Origin: Bacteroidales bacterium UBA1208
GTDB taxonomy: Bacteria > Bacteroidota > Bacteroidia > Bacteroidales > P3
Assembly (NCBI GenBank): GCA_002309955.1
Contig: DBXQ01000088.1
Coordinates: forward strand, 1 to 7,477
Reading direction: 5' to 3'
Length of the DNA: 7,477 bases
Shown here: piece after piece, positions 5,973 through 7,477 of the stretch
Layout: the number at the start of each line of letters is the position of its first letter
How positions within the stretch are numbered: the first letter of the stretch is position 1
The notes under the pieces: generated by a model
Told to the model about the DNA's origin: nothing
Seen by the model: the letters and a program-made list of their open reading frames with translations, nothing else
Databases searched by the model: none
Position numbers and translations under genes: made by a program

Positions 5973-7271
5973 TTAGATAAACATGGACATATATAGTGGT
6001 AGATAAGTATAGTTTTCGGATTGTTCCACATTACATGGGGCAAACACTAAGCTCATGCCAATTCTGTCTTTGTAGTTCTCTATGGCAGTATCAAGCGAAG
6101 CATGACGGTGGTAGTCTTTGCCTGATTTTACCTCTATAATATTTATTTTTCCATTCTCGGGATAGATGAAATCCAACTCTTGACGGCTCTTCCTGTCGTA
6201 ATAGTGTAGCGCAATTCCTTTTGATGCCAACACACAGGCTATTTGATTCTCCACCAATGCGCCCTCGTTTACTCCAATGTCGCCGTTCATTACCTGCAAT
6301 TGTATATTGCGTAGAAGCATGCAGCTCAATAGGCCAGTATCAACGAGATACAGCTTGTATAGGCTCCTATTTTCTGTGGCCTCAAACGGTAGTTCAAAAG
6401 CCTTGGCATTAAAAGAGTAATACGCTATTCCTGCATCAACCAGCCATTGGGTGGGGTTCTCGTACTTTCGTCTTGAGGCTCCCTTCCTAAGGTTAGCCAA
6501 TACAAATCGCTTGTCTTGCTTTCCTAGTTCCGATGGGATTGCGTCCATAATCTGCCGTGCAATAACTTTGTCAGTCCCTGCATATTTGGCAATATCGGCT
6601 TTGTAGGTAGTCATGATTGCCTTTTGTGTTCGTAGAACTTGTCCGAAATCGTCCTGCGTGACAAATGCATTCACTACATCAGGCATGCCTCCTACCACAA
6701 GGTACTCTCGCCAATAACGGCTTACCTGTTCGTGAACCAGTGTTGGCACCTGTCGACGCTCGGTGTAACATTCCTGTAGCAGTTCTATGACATCGGTACT
6801 TATTCCTTTTGCCCATAGGAATTCCTCAAAGTCGAGTGGATACACCATCACCTCCTCTTCAAACCCTACAGGGTATGAAGGAATATCTTTATAATTGATG
6901 CCAAGTAGGGAGCCGGACTCTATGTAGTCGTATTTCCCTTCCTCTACCAAAAACTTGATAGCGGTGCGGGCATTGGGGCATTCCTGAATTTCATCAAAAA
7001 ACACTAAGGTATCGCCCTCTACAAAAGGCCCAAACCCCACAGCCGAAAGCCCAAGTATAATAGTACGTGTGTCCAACGTTCCGTCGAAGGCTGACTTGGC
7101 TGCTGGTTGTTTGAGGAAATTAATCTCTACAAAATATTTGTAGTTTTCTTTAGCAAACATCCTCACAGCAGTTGTTTTCCCCACTTGTCTAGCACCATTT
7201 ATTAATAGCGATCTTCGCATCGAAGATTCTTTCCATTCTTTAAATTGTTGTATTACTTTTCTTTGCAGCAT
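5973..7271 (-). CDS. AAA family ATPase with DUF4143 (AAA_14/DUF4143 protein)
   Basis: The 432-residue protein is full length for this family (roughly 380-450). Its N-terminal ATPase domain has Walker A GARQVGKTT (26-34), Walker B TLVFFDEIQ (88-96) and the sensor-like ESGSLLG (118-124), followed by the family signature YPLDFEEFLWA (144-154). Then come VVGGMPDVV (192-200) and the DUF4143 region: LYLVDTGLLS (307-316), EGALVENQIACVL (336-348), and RQELDFIY...INIIEVKSGK. In the last, D367 and E380-x-K382 fit a PD-(D/E)xK-like nuclease fold, as is usual for this family. It is a cytoplasmic protein; its biological role is not established, though a nucleic-acid or defence/toxin-antitoxin role has been suggested. 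The gene stands alone, with its own promoter, a short leader and no Shine-Dalgarno. It looks more AT-rich than the other genes, and copies of this family are often scattered in Bacteroidetes, so it may have been acquired separately. Confidence 0.93.
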   Translation of the reverse strand: MLQRKVIQQFKEWKESSMRRSLLINGARQVGKTTAVRMFAKENYKYFVEINFLKQPAAKSAFDGTLDTRTIILGLSAVGFGPFVEGDTLVFFDEIQECPNARTAIKFLVEEGKYDYIESGSLLGINYKDIPSYPVGFEEEVMVYPLDFEEFLWAKGISTDVIELLQECYTERRQVPTLVHEQVSRYWREYLVVGGMPDVVNAFVTQDDFGQVLRTQKAIMTTYKADIAKYAGTDKVIARQIMDAIPSELGKQDKRFVLANLRKGASRRKYENPTQWLVDAGIAYYSFNAKAFELPFEATENRSLYKLYLVDTGLLSCMLLRNIQLQVMNGDIGVNEGALVENQIACVLASKGIALHYYDRKSRQELDFIYPENGKINIIEVKSGKDYHRHASLDTAIENYKDRIGMSLVFAPCNVEQSENYTYLPLYMSMFI

Positions 7272-7293
7272 TTTCTTTGTCTTGTTTCAAGTG

Positions 7294-7327
7294 CAAATAT
7301 ACAACTTTTTGCAGATATATCAGTAAA
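7294..7327 (-). promoter_or_regulatory. Promoter of the AAA ATPase gene
   Basis: The minus-strand -7 box TATATTTG (7301-7294) matches TAnnTTTG and lies 22 bases upstream of ATG 7271. The expected -33 position, 19 bases further up, holds only TTTACTG (about 7327-7321), a poor match. The spacer contains the first of the repeated GCAAAAAGTTG boxes, so the promoter may depend on a regulator. Confidence 0.65.
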
Positions 7328-7413
7328 TATTTGCAACTTTTTGCAGGTTATTCTGTGCTATTATTGCAACTTTTTGCAAGTATTTTATGGGTGTTTCTGC
7401 AACTTTTTTCAAG
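7301..7413. repeat. Four regularly spaced palindromic boxes (iteron-like) behind the ATPase promoter
   Basis: Copies of TGCAACTTTTTGCA lie at 7301-7314 (first bases altered), 7332-7345, 7365-7378 and 7398-7411 (one base altered). Their AAC cores start at 7303, 7335, 7368 and 7401, giving spacings of 32, 33 and 33, close to three DNA helical turns. Each full box is an inverted repeat, TGCAA-CTTT-TTGCA. The bases between boxes are only faintly alike. Regular same-face spacing suggests cooperative binding of a protein. Confidence 0.7.
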
Positions 7414-7418
7414 TTGAC

Positions 7419-7476
7419 TGTACCAGCCTGTACCAGCCTAATAAAGTAGACATGTACCAGCCTAATAAAGTAGACA
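7419..7476. repeat. Tandem 24-base repeat at the window edge (TGT...ACA units)
   Basis: Two identical 24-base units (7429-7452 and 7453-7476) begin TGTACCAGCC and end AAGTAGACA. A partial copy of the first ten bases precedes them (7419-7428). The array reaches the right edge, so its full length is unknown. Units that start with TGT and end with ACA recall the multiple terminal repeats of IS21-type and some other insertion sequences, but no transposase is in view. Confidence 0.75.
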
Positions 7477-7477
7477 C

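Noticed and set aside
7301..7477. CRISPR array
   Set aside because: The boxes are only 14 bases with about 19-base gaps, they are palindromic and degenerate, the 24-base units have no spacers, and no cas gene is present.

Overview
The window looks like a Bacteroidales chromosome (phylum Bacteroidota), probably a Prevotella-like or related gut/rumen lineage. Four signs support this: a large secreted protein ending in a type IX secretion (T9SS) C-terminal sorting domain, two lipoproteins with typical lipoboxes followed by C-x-K-E, no Shine-Dalgarno sequences, and minus-strand promoters with the Bacteroidetes -7 element TAnnTTTG (always in the form TATATTTG). The genus cannot be fixed from this sequence alone.

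Layout. From 1 to 4011 (+) lies the 3' part of a giant multidomain surface or secreted protein: an Ig-like segment, two LamG/concanavalin A-like domains, a BACON-like beta domain, a 'GAF/VG' beta module, two tandem 'GWN' repeats and the T9SS tail. Its start lies outside the window. Overlapping it by 4 bases (ATGA) is a small lipoprotein gene (4008-4490, +) whose mature part appears to be a second copy of the beta module in the big protein. The two are probably translationally coupled and may work at the same cell-surface site.

A 277-base convergent intergenic region (4491-4767) holds an 18-bp hairpin, a copy of an approximately 50-bp dispersed repeat, and a hairpin built from GAGAATT heptamers. 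On the minus strand follow a surface-type lipoprotein with a FISUMP/C-type-lectin-like fold (4768-5652) and, separated by 320 bases, a stand-alone AAA ATPase with a DUF4143 / PD-(D/E)xK-like C-terminus (5973-7271). Each minus-strand gene has its own promoter. The 320-base gap has a further, near-perfect promoter that serves no obvious gene. It lies just upstream of a tiny ORF with a possible -1 continuation, which may be a small gene, a small RNA or a gene remnant.

The right end (7272-7477) is AT-rich and repetitive. It has four palindromic TGCAACTTTTTGCA-like boxes spaced 32-33 bases apart behind the ATPase promoter, then tandem 24-base units that begin TGT and end ACA and run into the window edge, possibly the end of a mobile element. 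No tRNA, rRNA, CRISPR array, transposase or reverse transcriptase gene was seen.
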